Below are positions 48,101-59,875 of a DNA stretch of 64,000 nt, one piece after another. A program made the position numbers and the translations under genes. The notes below the pieces were generated by a model that did no database searches, was not told the DNA's origin, and saw only the letters and a program-made list of their open reading frames with translations. Position 1 is the stretch's first letter. Each line of letters starts with the position of its first letter. The DNA is from Monocercomonoides exilis (Eukaryota > Preaxostyla > Oxymonadida > Polymastigidae): NCBI GenBank assembly GCA_001643675.2, contig LSRY02000003.1, positions 1,106,001 to 1,170,000 of the forward strand. The letters are read 5' to 3'.

Positions 48101-49878
48101 CTTCCATAGTTGCATGGAAAATGAAACGGAGCTGAAGGAAATGCTATCATTTCACTTTCATCAGCGCATTCAACAGTATCAATCGTCAGAAAAGCTGTGC
48201 TGATAGAAACAAAACGGATATTTACAAGATCATTTTTCTTTATAACTGGTCGAATAAAATTGCAATGGTAAATATTCAGAATTGACGAACTACCTCCATC
48301 GCAAATTAATGCAAATGTCTCAGCATTCTTCCCCTTCCTATTTTCTTCAGAAGATTCTAGTGTCTTCGGAAACATTAAATATAAATATCTGAATTCAACA
48401 TCTTGTATGCATGAAAACAGATTACTTCCTGGATGGGCATCACAATTGATCTCTGTCATATCTTTTATTTCCCTGATGTCTGGCCCGTTCACCCCCTCAA
48501 AAATAATGCCTTCACTTTTATCAAATGAAACAGCTTCTGCAATGAGGATATTTGAAGATTTTACAATTTTTATCTGGTACGCATCTTCAACAGGTCTTCC
48601 ATCCAATAATTCTCATGCTTTTCTCAAACTGCTCATCGGGGAGTCAAATGTTTTTCCATCTCCATCTCCTCCAGCTTTCACATATATCATAGTAACTGTG
48701 TCCAAATACATCGAAATAAAATCAATATCGCTTCCATCAGCATCTTTGCCCGCAACAAACCAAGCATAATCTGGCAAAGAATAATTTTCTGCAAAACTAT
48801 ATTTCATCACCTTCGCCATTTCTTTGTGCAAGCCTGTTGGCACCTCAACATATAATCCAGTATTTCTTCTCGATTCTTCCGTTCCTGCTGTGCATCTCTC
48901 AAAAATCAAATTTGCTCCAGAAGGCCATTTAATCTGCGCCGCATCCGCAATGCTTCCTATTTTCAAATAAATGCCTCCAGATTTTCCTTTGCTACACTCA
49001 CATGAAGAAAAGAGCGTTTCCCCGCTATCACGAATTGAAAACGAGAAATCAGCCTGTTCATTTTCAACATAAAGCGCACCGCTATGTGCTTTCCTAGTTC
49101 CTTCGTTTGAATTACATTTTCCAAAGGTACAATTATCTATTGTTATTGCTTGATTTCTGTAATCATAATATGTGCACATCAAAACAGGATCATTACATGA
49201 AGCAATCTTCTTCAAGTTCATTGAAGTTAAACAAAATTCAGTAGCATAATTGAATGAGAACGGTGATGTGGAAAATGAAGTTGTGATATTGCCATCACCA
49301 CATTCAACAAAATTCATCTACAGATGACCTCCATCAATTCTCACGAGATGAATGTTAATAGTTTCGTCTTCTCCAATTGCAGGCCGAATAAATCTACAAT
49401 AAGAAATGTTTAATGTTTCCGAATTAAAAATTCCCTGAATTAGTGAATATGCCCAGTCTTCCATTTCATAATCATTTTCTTCAATTAAATTCAATGTCTT
49501 CGGGAAAATAAACTCCAAATTTCTGAATTCCACACTTCCATAACACTCAAAAAAATCACTTCTCGAATGGACATTACAGTCCATCTTGGAATAATTACAC
49601 TGTTCTTCCGTCTGTGCAATGCCTTCGATTATCAATTTAATTCTTGTTTCAAACCTTATTGATTCAGCGCAAAGTGCTTCTCTCCCACAAATAATGTAAA
49701 TGCAGCATCTATCAATATCAATATATTCGGTAAGTGATTCGTATGCTTCTTTCAAACTCCCAGTTGGTGTTTCAAAACTCGAGCCATTTCCATGACTACC
49801 GCTCTTAACGTATTTTTCCTTCATTTCTTGTTGCGCCAAAGAAAATGCGAATAGAACAAAATACTGATAAAACTTCAT
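45152..49878 (-). pseudogene. Beta-helix membrane protein with repeated YVKxGGxGDG modules, several in-frame stops
   Basis: Read from ATG 49878: signal peptide (MKFYQYFVLFAFSLA), then three modules starting KYVKSGSHGNGSSFETPTGS, IYVKAGGDGDGKTFDSPMSS and TYLKVGGRGDGGCFDSPKGS. Beta-helix-like sequence follows each (NFVECGDGN, RFIRPAIGEDE). A membrane helix near 45920-45850 (WWIIVVVVVGVLLFVTIIVA) precedes a Lys-rich tail of about 230 residues without a kinase domain. Breaks: TAG at 49320-49318 (GGHL-stop-MNFVEC, where the next module has GHLSMNFVEC), TGA at 48615-48613, a frame change near 46855, and TAA at 46498-46496 and 46177-46175. A TAA near 46325 may be removed by a predicted 69-nt GTACGA...TTTTGCAG intron. 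The stop is TAG. Decay is the simplest reading, but coding character between the stops is good. Confidence 0.7.
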
Positions 49879-50222
49879 TGACTCTGTGATTTTCAATTGT
49901 TAATTAATAATAATTTTTATTTAATAATGCAATTGATGATCCAAATCGAATATAATATCAACAAACCTCAAAGAAAGCACACTGCTTTCAAGAAACAAAA
50001 TACATTTTTCATCACTTTTCCAATGTGATAAATAATTCTCTGAACTTCTTTACAAATAAACGGAAAAATATCATTTTTTTTTTTTTTGCAAAATACAACT
50101 GCCCTTTCAATTGAAATTTTTTTAAAATTTTATTCTTCCTTATGACAAACATAACTTTCAATGTTTTTCATTTTTTCATCAAAATCTAAAAAAAATTGGA
50201 AACATACACTTGAAGTTAAAAA
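49879..50222. other. Short intergenic spacer
   Basis: AT-rich; no gene is seen. It lies between the start of the beta-helix gene and the end of the 591-aa gene, both on the minus strand. Confidence 0.5.
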
Positions 50223-52745
50223 TCATTGAGGTGATCTTGGTGTTATGGTGGAAGTAGGAGAAACTGGTGGTTGAGATGAAGTGTTTTGGGGAAGCAAACT
50301 GATAAGTGGCGAGCCAAATTCCAGCAAATATGCAGAAATCTTTCCGATCTGTGTTGCCATCACAGAAGGAGGAGGAGACTCCTGACGAAGAAGAACAAGC
50401 AGAGCTCGCTAATAAATGTTAATAAAAAAAAGTGTTATGAGTTTACAAATTAAATGATGAATAAAAAGAAAAAATGAATAAAAATAACATTTTGTGGTTT
50501 CGAAAACATGAGGGAAGAAAAGATTTTTGAAAAATTCAAAAGAAAAGAAAATGTCAAAATATTCTTTCAAAAGAAAAAAATAATACTCTCAAAATAATGA
50601 ATAGCAAGCACAGTAGATCATCATCTATTTTACCTCTATTAATAAATAAATTTTAAAAAAATACTTCTCCAATCTAATCTCTTTCCCTTCATCTCTCATC
50701 CCTCATCCCTTCGCCTCCCCACACCTGCACAATCGCATTCATTTCCTCGCTCGAGAACAGCGCATGCATCGGAGCAGAGGCCGATGCCGTGTCGTCCTCC
50801 AGAAATTCCATCTCCAGCACCCCCGACGCATGCTTCCTGCGGTGCTCCTTCAGCTTCTCCCTCACAAGAGCCACTCTCAACTTCTCTGGGAAAGGGGGCA
50901 GACGCTTCGGCAGACTGAAAGAGCGCATCGCCTCGCGCGACAGCCGCTGCGTCTGCAGCTTCAGCACCTGCACTGCACACCACCGCACAAAGTCCTCTCC
51001 ACCTTCCACAGCAAAATACGATATCCGCTTCTTCTTCTTCTGCGCTGCATTTTCGTCCTCTTTATCTGCCCTTCGCGTCGTCGTGCCCCTGTTCCGCTTA
51101 GTTTCCTCGCCTTTCTCTTTTCCTGCACCCAGCAGCTTCTCATCCACTCCAGACACTCCGCCAACCATCCCGTCGTTCTCTGCGTTCTTCAGCGTTATCC
51201 CCTTCCCAAACACAGTAATCGCCTTCTCCACATTCCCTCCCACCACATCCAGAATGTTCCTCATCTCCTTCTTGATGTCTTCTGCCAATCCCAGCCAGTA
51301 CTTGTCGAACTGCAGCAGCAATAACTCCAGTCTGCACAAGCTAATCAACAGAAACCCTTTCGCCAGCCGCTCTGCCTGAATAACAGTGTATCTGTACTTC
51401 TTCAGCATCGCCACCATGTGCCCCGACCTCTTCACATGCCTCATAAACTCCAACAGCACAACCGACGTGTTTCTCTTCTCCGCGCGCTTCCTCTGCACTG
51501 CATGGACCATCACGCTCTGTGCCAGCTCCTCTGCAACCGAGTCTGTCTGCCTTGACACCATCGCCCTGATTCGCCACTCGCTCTGCTGTGTCAGCTGGTG
51601 CTGCTCCTGCAGGTTGCGGTAGAGCGTCACTGCGCGGTGCTCCTTCAAAGCCGTCTCAAAAACAGACAGACGCGCAAACAGACGCACAATCGAGTCCCAC
51701 TGTCGCAGGCGCTGCGCGCAGCGGTAGACTTCGGGGTTGCGCTTGAGATAGGCTTCGCGCTGTGGAGATGGGGTTGGAAAAAAAGAGAGAAAGAGAAAGA
51801 AAAGAGTTAAATGTAAAAAATGAAATGAAATTGAAGAAGTTAAAAAAAAAACATTTGAAATTCATATGAATTTTAAAATTAACTAATTGATCAAACCTGA
51901 GAGCGTTTTGAGACGGCGTCGAAGTGGATCTTTTTCCATTGCAGTCTTTGGATCATCTCTTCCATCAGCTCTGCTCTTCGTTGCGCACTGTTTTGCTGCC
52001 GCTGCATTCGATCGTTGTACTATGTGAGATTAAACAAACAGAAAAAAAGGATTAATCCAAATGCACAACAAAGAAAGAACAAAACAATGGAATTAAAAAA
52101 TAGAATAACGGTTTGTGATAATAAGGAAACAATAAATTAGCCTGTTGATAGTTACAAAGTACTGTGCTCTTCACTTTATTTCGCTTTAAAAATCTATTTC
52201 TCTGCTTTCCTCCTTCACACACATACACACAACACACACACTCTCTTTCTCTCTCAGCAATTTTTCTAAATATTAAAGCAAAAATCCTTCTTCTTCCTCT
52301 TCTTCTCGCATACATATTCTTTCAGCCTTTGCCTCTTCTCTTCAGCTGTTTCAACGCTCCCGTCCTTCTTGATTCCGCCTGTCTGCAGCCCCAAGCTCTC
52401 CTTTTCCCTCAGCCTCCGCTCTGCTTCTCTTTCGCGCTCCCTCCGCTTCCTCTCTCGCTCCGCCTGCCGCTCTTTCTTCCGCCTCTCCAAATACTCCTCG
52501 ATGTTCTTCGAGTATCGTGCCTGCTCTTCTGGATGGTCCCTCAGGTAGTTTATCGTCTTTCCAATGTTCCCGTCAAACTTGTCCACAAACAGCCGCACGG
52601 CGCCAGAGTTCCGATCTTCCCTCTCATCGCCGTCTTTCTCTCCGCTTTCTTCTTTTTCTCGTTCTCGTTCTCTCTCTCTTTCTCGTTCCCTATCAATTTT
52701 TTGCTCTCCGGTCAATCCATAAACAGACGTATCAATGCGTTGCAT
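50223..52745 (-). CDS. Four-exon coiled-coil protein of unknown function
   Basis: Exons on the minus strand: 52745-52314, 52019-51897, 51759-50725 and 50408-50223, all GT-AG and all in phase 0, giving 591 aa. The start ATG gives MQRIDTSVYGLTGEQK. It is followed by an Arg/Glu-repeat stretch and a long charged helix (ERRKKERQAERERKRRERER). The middle (REAYLKRNPEVYRCAQRLRQ to LLLLQFDKYWLGLAEDIKKE) is mostly helical. Further on are a Lys-rich loop, RLPPFPEKLRVALVREKLKE and a C-terminal part (RALLVLLRQESPPPSVMATQ). The stop is TGA. I do not recognise a family. A cytoskeletal or ciliary scaffold would fit the composition, but nothing specific shows it. The exon junctions are the main new information. 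Confidence 0.7.
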
Positions 52746-52981
52746 GTGGGGATTTGTTGGAGAATATCTCGATGCAGTTGAAGCACGAAGCACTTCAAAA
52801 GTTGCAAAAGAAAATAAAATGAAAAAGTCAAAATAAAAATAATCATTATCTGATAATCATAAATTTTTATATATTTCACATATTACTTTGAATACAAAAA
52901 TGAAAATTTCTCTATTTCTAATTATTAATTTATAATCTGTTGTACCAATTATTTTATTCATGAAAATAGAAATAGTTCTTT

Positions 52982-53788
52982 TTAAGATTTCAACTTTAGC
53001 ATACAATCAGGTGTTTGCGTTTTCTTTGGAGTGTAAGAAGAGAATGCTCGTCGGTGAAGGTTGCTTGAATGAGAAGGAATGTATCTGCTTCCATTCGTTC
53101 CCATAGGTGAAGTGGAAATCGCTTGATATGGTGAAGTGGATGAGGATGTTGATGAATGAGATGGTGTTCGCGGAGAAAGTGAAGTTGGTTTTTGATCTTT
53201 ATTTCATTGAATGGAAGAAAACATCAAAATGGAAATTTCATATAAAATTCAATTTTAATCAAAAATTATCTAATGTTGTAATATGTTATTTATTTACCTA
53301 TTAACGTTAACATTTCTTTGGCCATGCTGTCAATTTCTGCCCTTGACACTGCATCCGAATCAGAACGACCAGAAAATGTACCAAAAGTAGTGTTTTGCTG
53401 GGAAGAGAGTTGTATAGTCTGATCCAATGCTGAAAGAGTTTGCAAAATTTGTGATTGCCCGCTGGAAATGAGCTGATCAAAAGGAGTTGAACCCTAAATG
53501 AAGAATATAAATCAAAAAATTAATAGAAGATATGTTTAAAAATTTCAAAATATCTTCTTCATCACACAAGCAACTCTTCTGAATTTCTTGTTTTTGGAGA
53601 TAAAGATACAGTTGATGCTGTATGTCGAATTGGTTTTGAAGAAGGACTCTTTGGACTGTTTCGAAAGTCGCTACTGGTTGATAATTTTTTCTGCAACGAT
53701 TTTTCTAATAATAAATAAATGAAATTCATTTTAAGCGGCAATGGATCAAACCTTGCAAAGGTTCGGGCCTATGTGATTGATAACTCAT
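52982..53788 (-). CDS. Four-exon 194-aa Ser/Thr/Pro-rich protein
   Basis: Exons on the minus strand: 53788-53752, 53704-53568, 53493-53298 and 53196-52982. Introns of 47, 74 and 101 nt begin GTTTGA, GTGTGA and GTAAAT and end TTAG, TTTAG and AAAG. Phases agree at every junction. The protein starts MSYQSHRPEPLQ and continues with basic Ser-rich sequence (KSPSSKPIRHTASTVSLSPK). A Gln-rich helix follows (FDQLISSGQSQILQTLSALD), then SDSDAVSRAEIDSMAKEMLT and a Ser/Pro tail ending LKLKS before TAA. It lies 236 bp upstream of the 591-aa gene on the same strand. No family is recognised; it looks like a small adaptor with a short coiled coil and disordered ends. Confidence 0.65.
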
Positions 53789-55122
53789 TATTTTCAAATC
53801 TTGTCAAAAAATTATTATAGAAAGGGAAAAATGTAACTAATTCTTAATTTCATGCCTCACTCATAAATGTTTTATTCAGAAAACTCCTTAAAAATAAAAT
53901 TTAAAGCGATTTTCGAAAGAAATTCAAAGAAACCAACAATATTCTAACAACTATGGTCAATTTGATCTTTTTCAAAAAGATAATATTTAAAGAAGCTTAA
54001 TTATATTTTTTGTTTTCAATACTGATCATTTAGATGTTGTTGCGATTTGACAAAACGTATGTTCCTTTGTGACTGATGACAAACAAAATTGGTTTTCTGA
54101 CGGACCGAGTAATAGACACAATGAGAAGAGAAATGTTTAATTCGAATTAAAACAACTTATTCAAATAAACAAAGTTTATTCAGAATAAATTGTTTTTATT
54201 GGAATAAACTGGTGTTATCTGGAATAAACTGTAATTATTCGAATAATAATATTTATTTCAATAAAAATTTCTTATTCCGATACCATCTAATATTATTCAC
54301 GTGAGAACCTTAATTATAAAAACAATAATTTTTAATACAAATATTATCAAATATAACAAGAATAAGTGAAGAATAAAAACACATTTTTTGAAAAGGATAT
54401 TGACAAAAAATACATATTTGAAATGAATTGATCATCGGACCGTCAGTGAAGTCAGTGAAATCATTGACTGTCAATGGAGTCGGAATCCATCAGGTAAGAT
54501 ATTTTTATTTTGTTTATGAAACATTGTGAAGTTTGAAATGAAAAAGATAAAATGAATAAATGGGTTATTATTATTGAATTCATAACTTTTTTTGGTGAAT
54601 TGATTGTTTGAAAAATTGGGTGATTTTTTTTGATATGGGGCATAATTTTTTAATTTATGAAAAAAAACATGTTTTGCTCCAAACTTATTCTGCACACATA
54701 TCACAATGTTTATAACATTATTATGCAAAAAAATATTTGAAATGGAATCCATAATAATAATTTATTTTCATTTTTGAAAACAAATGTGTTTTTAAAAGAA
54801 ATATCAGGAGAATATTCATGAAAGGTGTGATTTGAATATTGTTTGCATTATAATATTATTTGAACAGGTATAGAAGTTTCACTGAATTGTCATTGCTTCT
54901 TTTATTGATTTCATATTTACAGGAACTATCTGCGTTTAATTATTGCAACAGAATGTGGAAATTTTGTTTATTCGAACTGAAAATTGGATGAAGACACAAT
55001 TGCGTGAAGATTTGTTGGATTCTCAAAATTTTCAAGAAAAAATTAAAAGAAGAAGAAAAATCACTGTTTGTATGGAAATAGCTTCCTTTCTTTCTTTATC
55101 ATTATCTTTAACATTTTCATCA
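53789..55122. other. Intergenic region with TTATTCRAATAAAC-like words and a possible plus-strand exon pair
   Basis: 54150-54290 contains repeated TTATTCAAATAAAC, TTTATTCAGAATAAA and GGAATAAAC words. On the plus strand an ATG at 54474 reads MESESI up to a GTAAGA donor at 54494. Possible acceptors are TTTGAACAG before 54869 and TTTACAG before 54924. Either continuation stops soon, so no full gene is proposed. Confidence 0.3.
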
Positions 55123-58100
55123 TCAAAATGACTGCGAAATGATCGAATTAAATGCATCTTCTTGTGAAATTGGAACAGATGGAAGCGAAATTGTGAAAAA
55201 GGATGAATCCGAAGCAAAAAGAGGAGTCGGATTCGTTCCTTTCAAAATCATAAGAATGGAGAGAGAAGCAGACGCAGGCGGAGATGGGGCATTATACAGA
55301 AAAGAAATGAGAGAGGTCAACAACGCCATTGCTGCTTCACGTGGAACAGGAGGCAGCTCATCCTGACAAGCACTGTTAACATCCAGAGGAGCAAGAAAAT
55401 ACAGCGACTTCACTGCATATGTCCACTTTCCCGACTGCTTTGACAGAGAAGGAGAAAGAAAGTCCTGGCAGCGCTGAGGGTTATTGGCAAGGAGGAGCAG
55501 CCAAGAGCAAACAGGAGACAGAAAGCAAGCATCGCACAGGAAGGCGAACAGAGGGACGAATAAGATGGCTTTCTTCTGCTTGGCAGGCAGAAGATCGAGA
55601 AGCGATGTGAAGACAAAGAAGAGCTGCTGGAGCAGAATGGAGAGGTGCTGCTGTGACAGAGAGGCGTCTGCTTTGGACAAATACACTGAGACTGACTTCA
55701 GAACAGCCGAAAGTGCGCAGAGGGGCACGCGGAAAAAACACAAGCACAACTGAGTGTCTTCGCAGCGTAAGAGAAAGGACTTCACAATCGACGGAGCGCA
55801 TGCAATGTCTTCAACCCCAGATTGTTCAGCTCCGCAGCAGTCATTGTATTCACTGCGGTAGATGCAGTTGAACTCTTCTGGTTTTGCTTCCGGGAAAGGC
55901 AGGCGTCTCGCTTTTTTGCTTCTCCGCTGAGCAACTAAGTTGTGATGTTCTTGATCAGTTTGAACGACAAGTCTGGCGAGCGGACTAGAATCTGCTCCAA
56001 CTCCATGTTCAACTGCATAAACACAGCATTGTGCACAGAATGAGAGAACGAATAATGCAAATAACTCACACAAAAAATTTCAAGATGTGCAAAAAATTCG
56101 TATCAACATTTTGAACATTCAGAACACGCATAGCCATAGAAGCTGAGGCAGATGAGGATGAAGATGATGAGCTTTTGCCAGCAAGTTTCGTTTTAATCAA
56201 AGATGAAACAGTTGTTGCAGATGAAGCTCCAGTTGAAGATGATCTGGGATTAGTGACTGTTGTTGCTGCTTCCTCCTCTTCAGCATATTGTTCGCATCCA
56301 AACTGCTCAAACAGCCTTCTCACAAACACAAAGAATGTGTTTGAGAAGATCTGCCTGTCTTTCACGATGCTCAGCTGTCTCACCAACACACTCTCATCCA
56401 CACTGCTCATCCCATCTGAAGATGATTTCATTAACGAATGATCTGTCAAGGTGGAATCTGCGAATACATCGTCATTCAAAGTAGAACACATCTTCAGCGG
56501 ATACGGGTGGTGCGGTGGAGGATGCATTGCGAAAAAAGGAAAAGATCCGATTGCTTGCGATACAGTAAGAGGCAGATGGTTTTCTCTTGTCATTTCTATC
56601 AGCTTTGCCTGTGGAATCTGGCTGAGAAGCTGGCGCTGAGGCTCCAGTCGTCCACAGGCTACATCCGCTCGTAGATGAGGATGTATGCCGAGTACGGCTT
56701 GACCGTGTCCGCCTCGCTCAGCAGGCCTAGGCGCTTGTTCTTGAGGATCTCGGGATCGGTCAGCGCGGTGTCGTCCAGGAAGCTCACTCCAAAGGCCTCT
56801 GCTTTTAGTGTCTCGATAGCAGGAGAAGGGAGCAGCCTAACTCTGTCGTCGTTGAACTCGTTCCACTGGTGCGGCGCATCTCTTTCTCGTACAAATGAGA
56901 TGGTGTGTCCAGCATTGGCTGTGCCCGAGTGGTTGATGATTCCCTGCAGACGGTATTTGCAGTAGCTTTCCGGACGCAGCTTGTCTTTTCTTTCGTTGGA
57001 ATGCGACACCTGCAGATTCTTCAGATTCTCTTTGCTTCCAATCTTTTCCAACATGATTTCTGTGTCAGCTTTGGTTAACCGCTTCACACTGCTTAGTTTT
57101 TCTTCCCTCACATGCATCGCCTCCCACGTAAATGGCTCGAGATCCAAGTCCTCCTCAATGGGGAACTCAAACTTGTCGTTGATCTTCGCTCTGTTCCCAG
57201 TCAGCAGCTGGTAGTCAAAACGCCTGAGAAAAATAATGAGTGTATTCGGCAGGTCTCTCAGAACTGTTCGGTTGATCACATCAACCTTATGATACTTGCC
57301 ACACTCTTCGCATTCGTAATCCTCAATCTTCGACCCAACCGCCATCGACGTCAACGATTCCGCCAGGCTCTTCTTCCCTTTCACTTCTCCCTCAAGTGCA
57401 TAGAAGCCATCCGAATGCCACCGCTCGTGCCCGTATCTACAGACATGCAGGTTCATCGTGGTGCCCTTCAAAAAGCGCCTGAAAATGTTTGGAGCTGCCA
57501 CCGCGTCCAGATGCATCTCCGGCTTGTCCACAAGACACATGAAGAACTCGTGGATGTTACAATGCACGCCATTCACCACCTGCTTCCTGTCTTGTTCGAG
57601 ATATTCCTCCAGAAACTGCTCAGCATCAATGAACTCCTTCCTGTTCGAGTTGTCCTGCAGCTCCCAGAAGAGATAGCGTACAGCTCTCCACACAGCGCTG
57701 TTCTGCACTTTCTCCTCCTCTGTCACGCTGCGCAGCCGCATCTCTGCCATCTTCGCCTCCAGCTCGTCTGGTGGGCGTGTGCTTGTTTCTTTGCTCTTCT
57801 TCCACTCACTCAGCACATCTGCTTGTGAAGGTCTTGCCAGCTTCTCCAGGGCGCTTCCTTGAAACTGCTCGCCTTCCCACAGAAGAAGCGTGGAGCGCAG
57901 CTGCGTGTGCATAAACAGCTGTTCAAACAGCGAGTTTATGCAGCACAGCGTGCCTGGATTCACAATCCCCCTGTATTTAACCTCTTCGCTTTTCTCAACC
58001 TTTTTCTCCTTCTTGTGCGACTTTGAAATCTGCTCGGCGGGTGTGAAGTGGAAAGACGTGTACGTGTTCTTGTCGTTCATCGTCTGCGTCTCATTCAAAA

Positions 58101-59856
58101 GATGCAGCAGACGCTCTGTGTTTGCCTCATTCCCGCTGCACAGTGCAGCAATCAGACTCAAAATGGCCTTCCTGCTCTCTTCGTCTGCCACAAAATGGCT
58201 CTGAATGAGTACCACTTCAGAGTTGCTACGTGAATGCGACGAGGTCATCTTCCTCTGCGAATCGCGCTGTGCAATGTTTGAGGGCAAATATGAAGAAGAA
58301 GAAGAAACAGAAGCAGAAGGACTGCGCAGCATCTTCTTCCCAGCCATTCCTGGAGGTGAAGCACCCGTGGAAGCAGCAACAGCATTGAATCCAGCAACCA
58401 GCTTGTCCATCCACAGATAATCAATGAGCATCAGCCCAAAGGACTTCTCCGGCAGCTTCAAGCCAACTTCTGTTTTGATCCATCTTTCCAGTTTCCTCAA
58501 ATTATTTTCTGTTGTCCGGTTGCATGCGCAATGAAGCTGAGAAAGCTCGTTCAGAATGACTCTCAGAGCCACTGAGACAGGCAGAAGAGACAGCTGGCGC
58601 TTCTTTGTGAGATTGTTCAGAGAAGACGATGAAGAGGAAGAGGAAGTGGTGGAGGAAGAAGAAGGTGATGCTCCTGACAATTCATTGATGTCCTTATCAT
58701 CATCATCATCATCACCTCCCACTGACAGACACCTCGGAACATCCATAATCACATCTGCCTGGTATTTTATAACAGCGCCAAGAGACTTAGCCACTCTTGC
58801 TGGTATTATCCCTGGCCACTTCATGTTTTTTTCGTTATTGTTCAGTGCAGAATTCAGCAGCTCAAAGAGTGAAGAGAACAAGACAGCAACGTGGAGCTTC
58901 TGCATTCCCCGAGGCAAACAGGGACTGCCGAGAACGATGGAGGTTGAGGATATGTCCAGGAAGGAGGAGAGGAGAGAGACAAGAAGCGGCTCGTGTGGTG
59001 TGGAAGAAGAGCTGAAAGGTGAAAGAGCGTAAAGAGAATTGAAGAATGAAGAAGAAGAAGAAGGAGAAGATGAAGAAATAGGCAGTGTAACAATAGCATT
59101 TAAAAAAGCAAAAGCAGAAAGTGGCTGAATGACGTCAGCAGTGTCTGCAACAGCGCAGAAGAAGAGAAAGAGAAATGGCTCGAATGCACTTGAAAGCAGA
59201 AGAGGAAGGACAAAAGAAGAGAACGAGCGGATCATCACGATGAGCAAAGCAAACAGCTGCTGAAGGGTTTCTTCGTCGCGTTCAAAGGAAGATGGAAGAG
59301 TTTCAGTAGAAACAGAGTTTGGCTACTGAGAGGAATGTCCGAAGGAGGAAAACAAGGAAGAGGAGGAAGACGATGATAATAATGAGGAGGAGGAGGAGGA
59401 TGAGACAGAATGTGAAGATAAGTCATTTGAAGAGAAGCTGACAAGAACTCTTGCTAAATCCAGATAAGATTCAATGAGTGTTGTTGATGAAACATCTGGC
59501 CTCTTTACCAAAGAATAATCAGGAGCAGATGCAGAAGAAGAGGAAGGAGAAGAAGAAGGAAATAGCAGAAGATCGAAAGTTTCCTCGAAAGGAGTGAGAA
59601 GCACACAGAACAGAGCGAAAAGCGCGCGAAAGAGAGAAAAAGAAGATGGAACTTGTGATGGACAGCGACGACACACTCGCAAAAGAGGCACAGATGATAG
59701 CGATGGCAGAGAACCCGCTTCTTGCACGCATTCTGATGCAGCTGGTGAATCAATACGGCAAAATCTAGATGATCTCCCCGAAGAAGAAGAAGGGTGTGGC
59801 CAGAGAGATAAGTGAAGGGCTATTTCATTTGAGACAGAAAAGAAAAACAGGCTATC
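55123..59856 (-). CDS. USP-type ubiquitin hydrolase, large (USP9X/24/34-like), with frame breaks
   Basis: Cysteine deubiquitinase that would cleave ubiquitin from substrates. The Cys box reads GIVNPGTLCCINSLFEQLF near 57970-57910; the catalytic Cys is the first of CC. A zinc-ribbon half CEECGK and RDLPNTLIIFLRRFDYQLL precede the His box NAGHTISFVRE and WNEFNDDRV. The C-terminal part continues beyond the domain as in very large USPs, ending in TGA at 55123. Breaks: TAG at 59325-59323 (SSQ-stop-PNSVSTETL, frame open for about 530 nt upstream), a one-base shift near 56659 after SAYILIYERM, and another at a T6 run near 56070. Both shifts could be indel errors; a 41-nt intron could explain the first. 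The 5' end is unclear because the frame is closed by TGA at 59859-59857. The protein is short for this group and may be truncated. Confidence 0.75.
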
Positions 59857-59875
59857 TCAAATAGAAAGTGGATCA

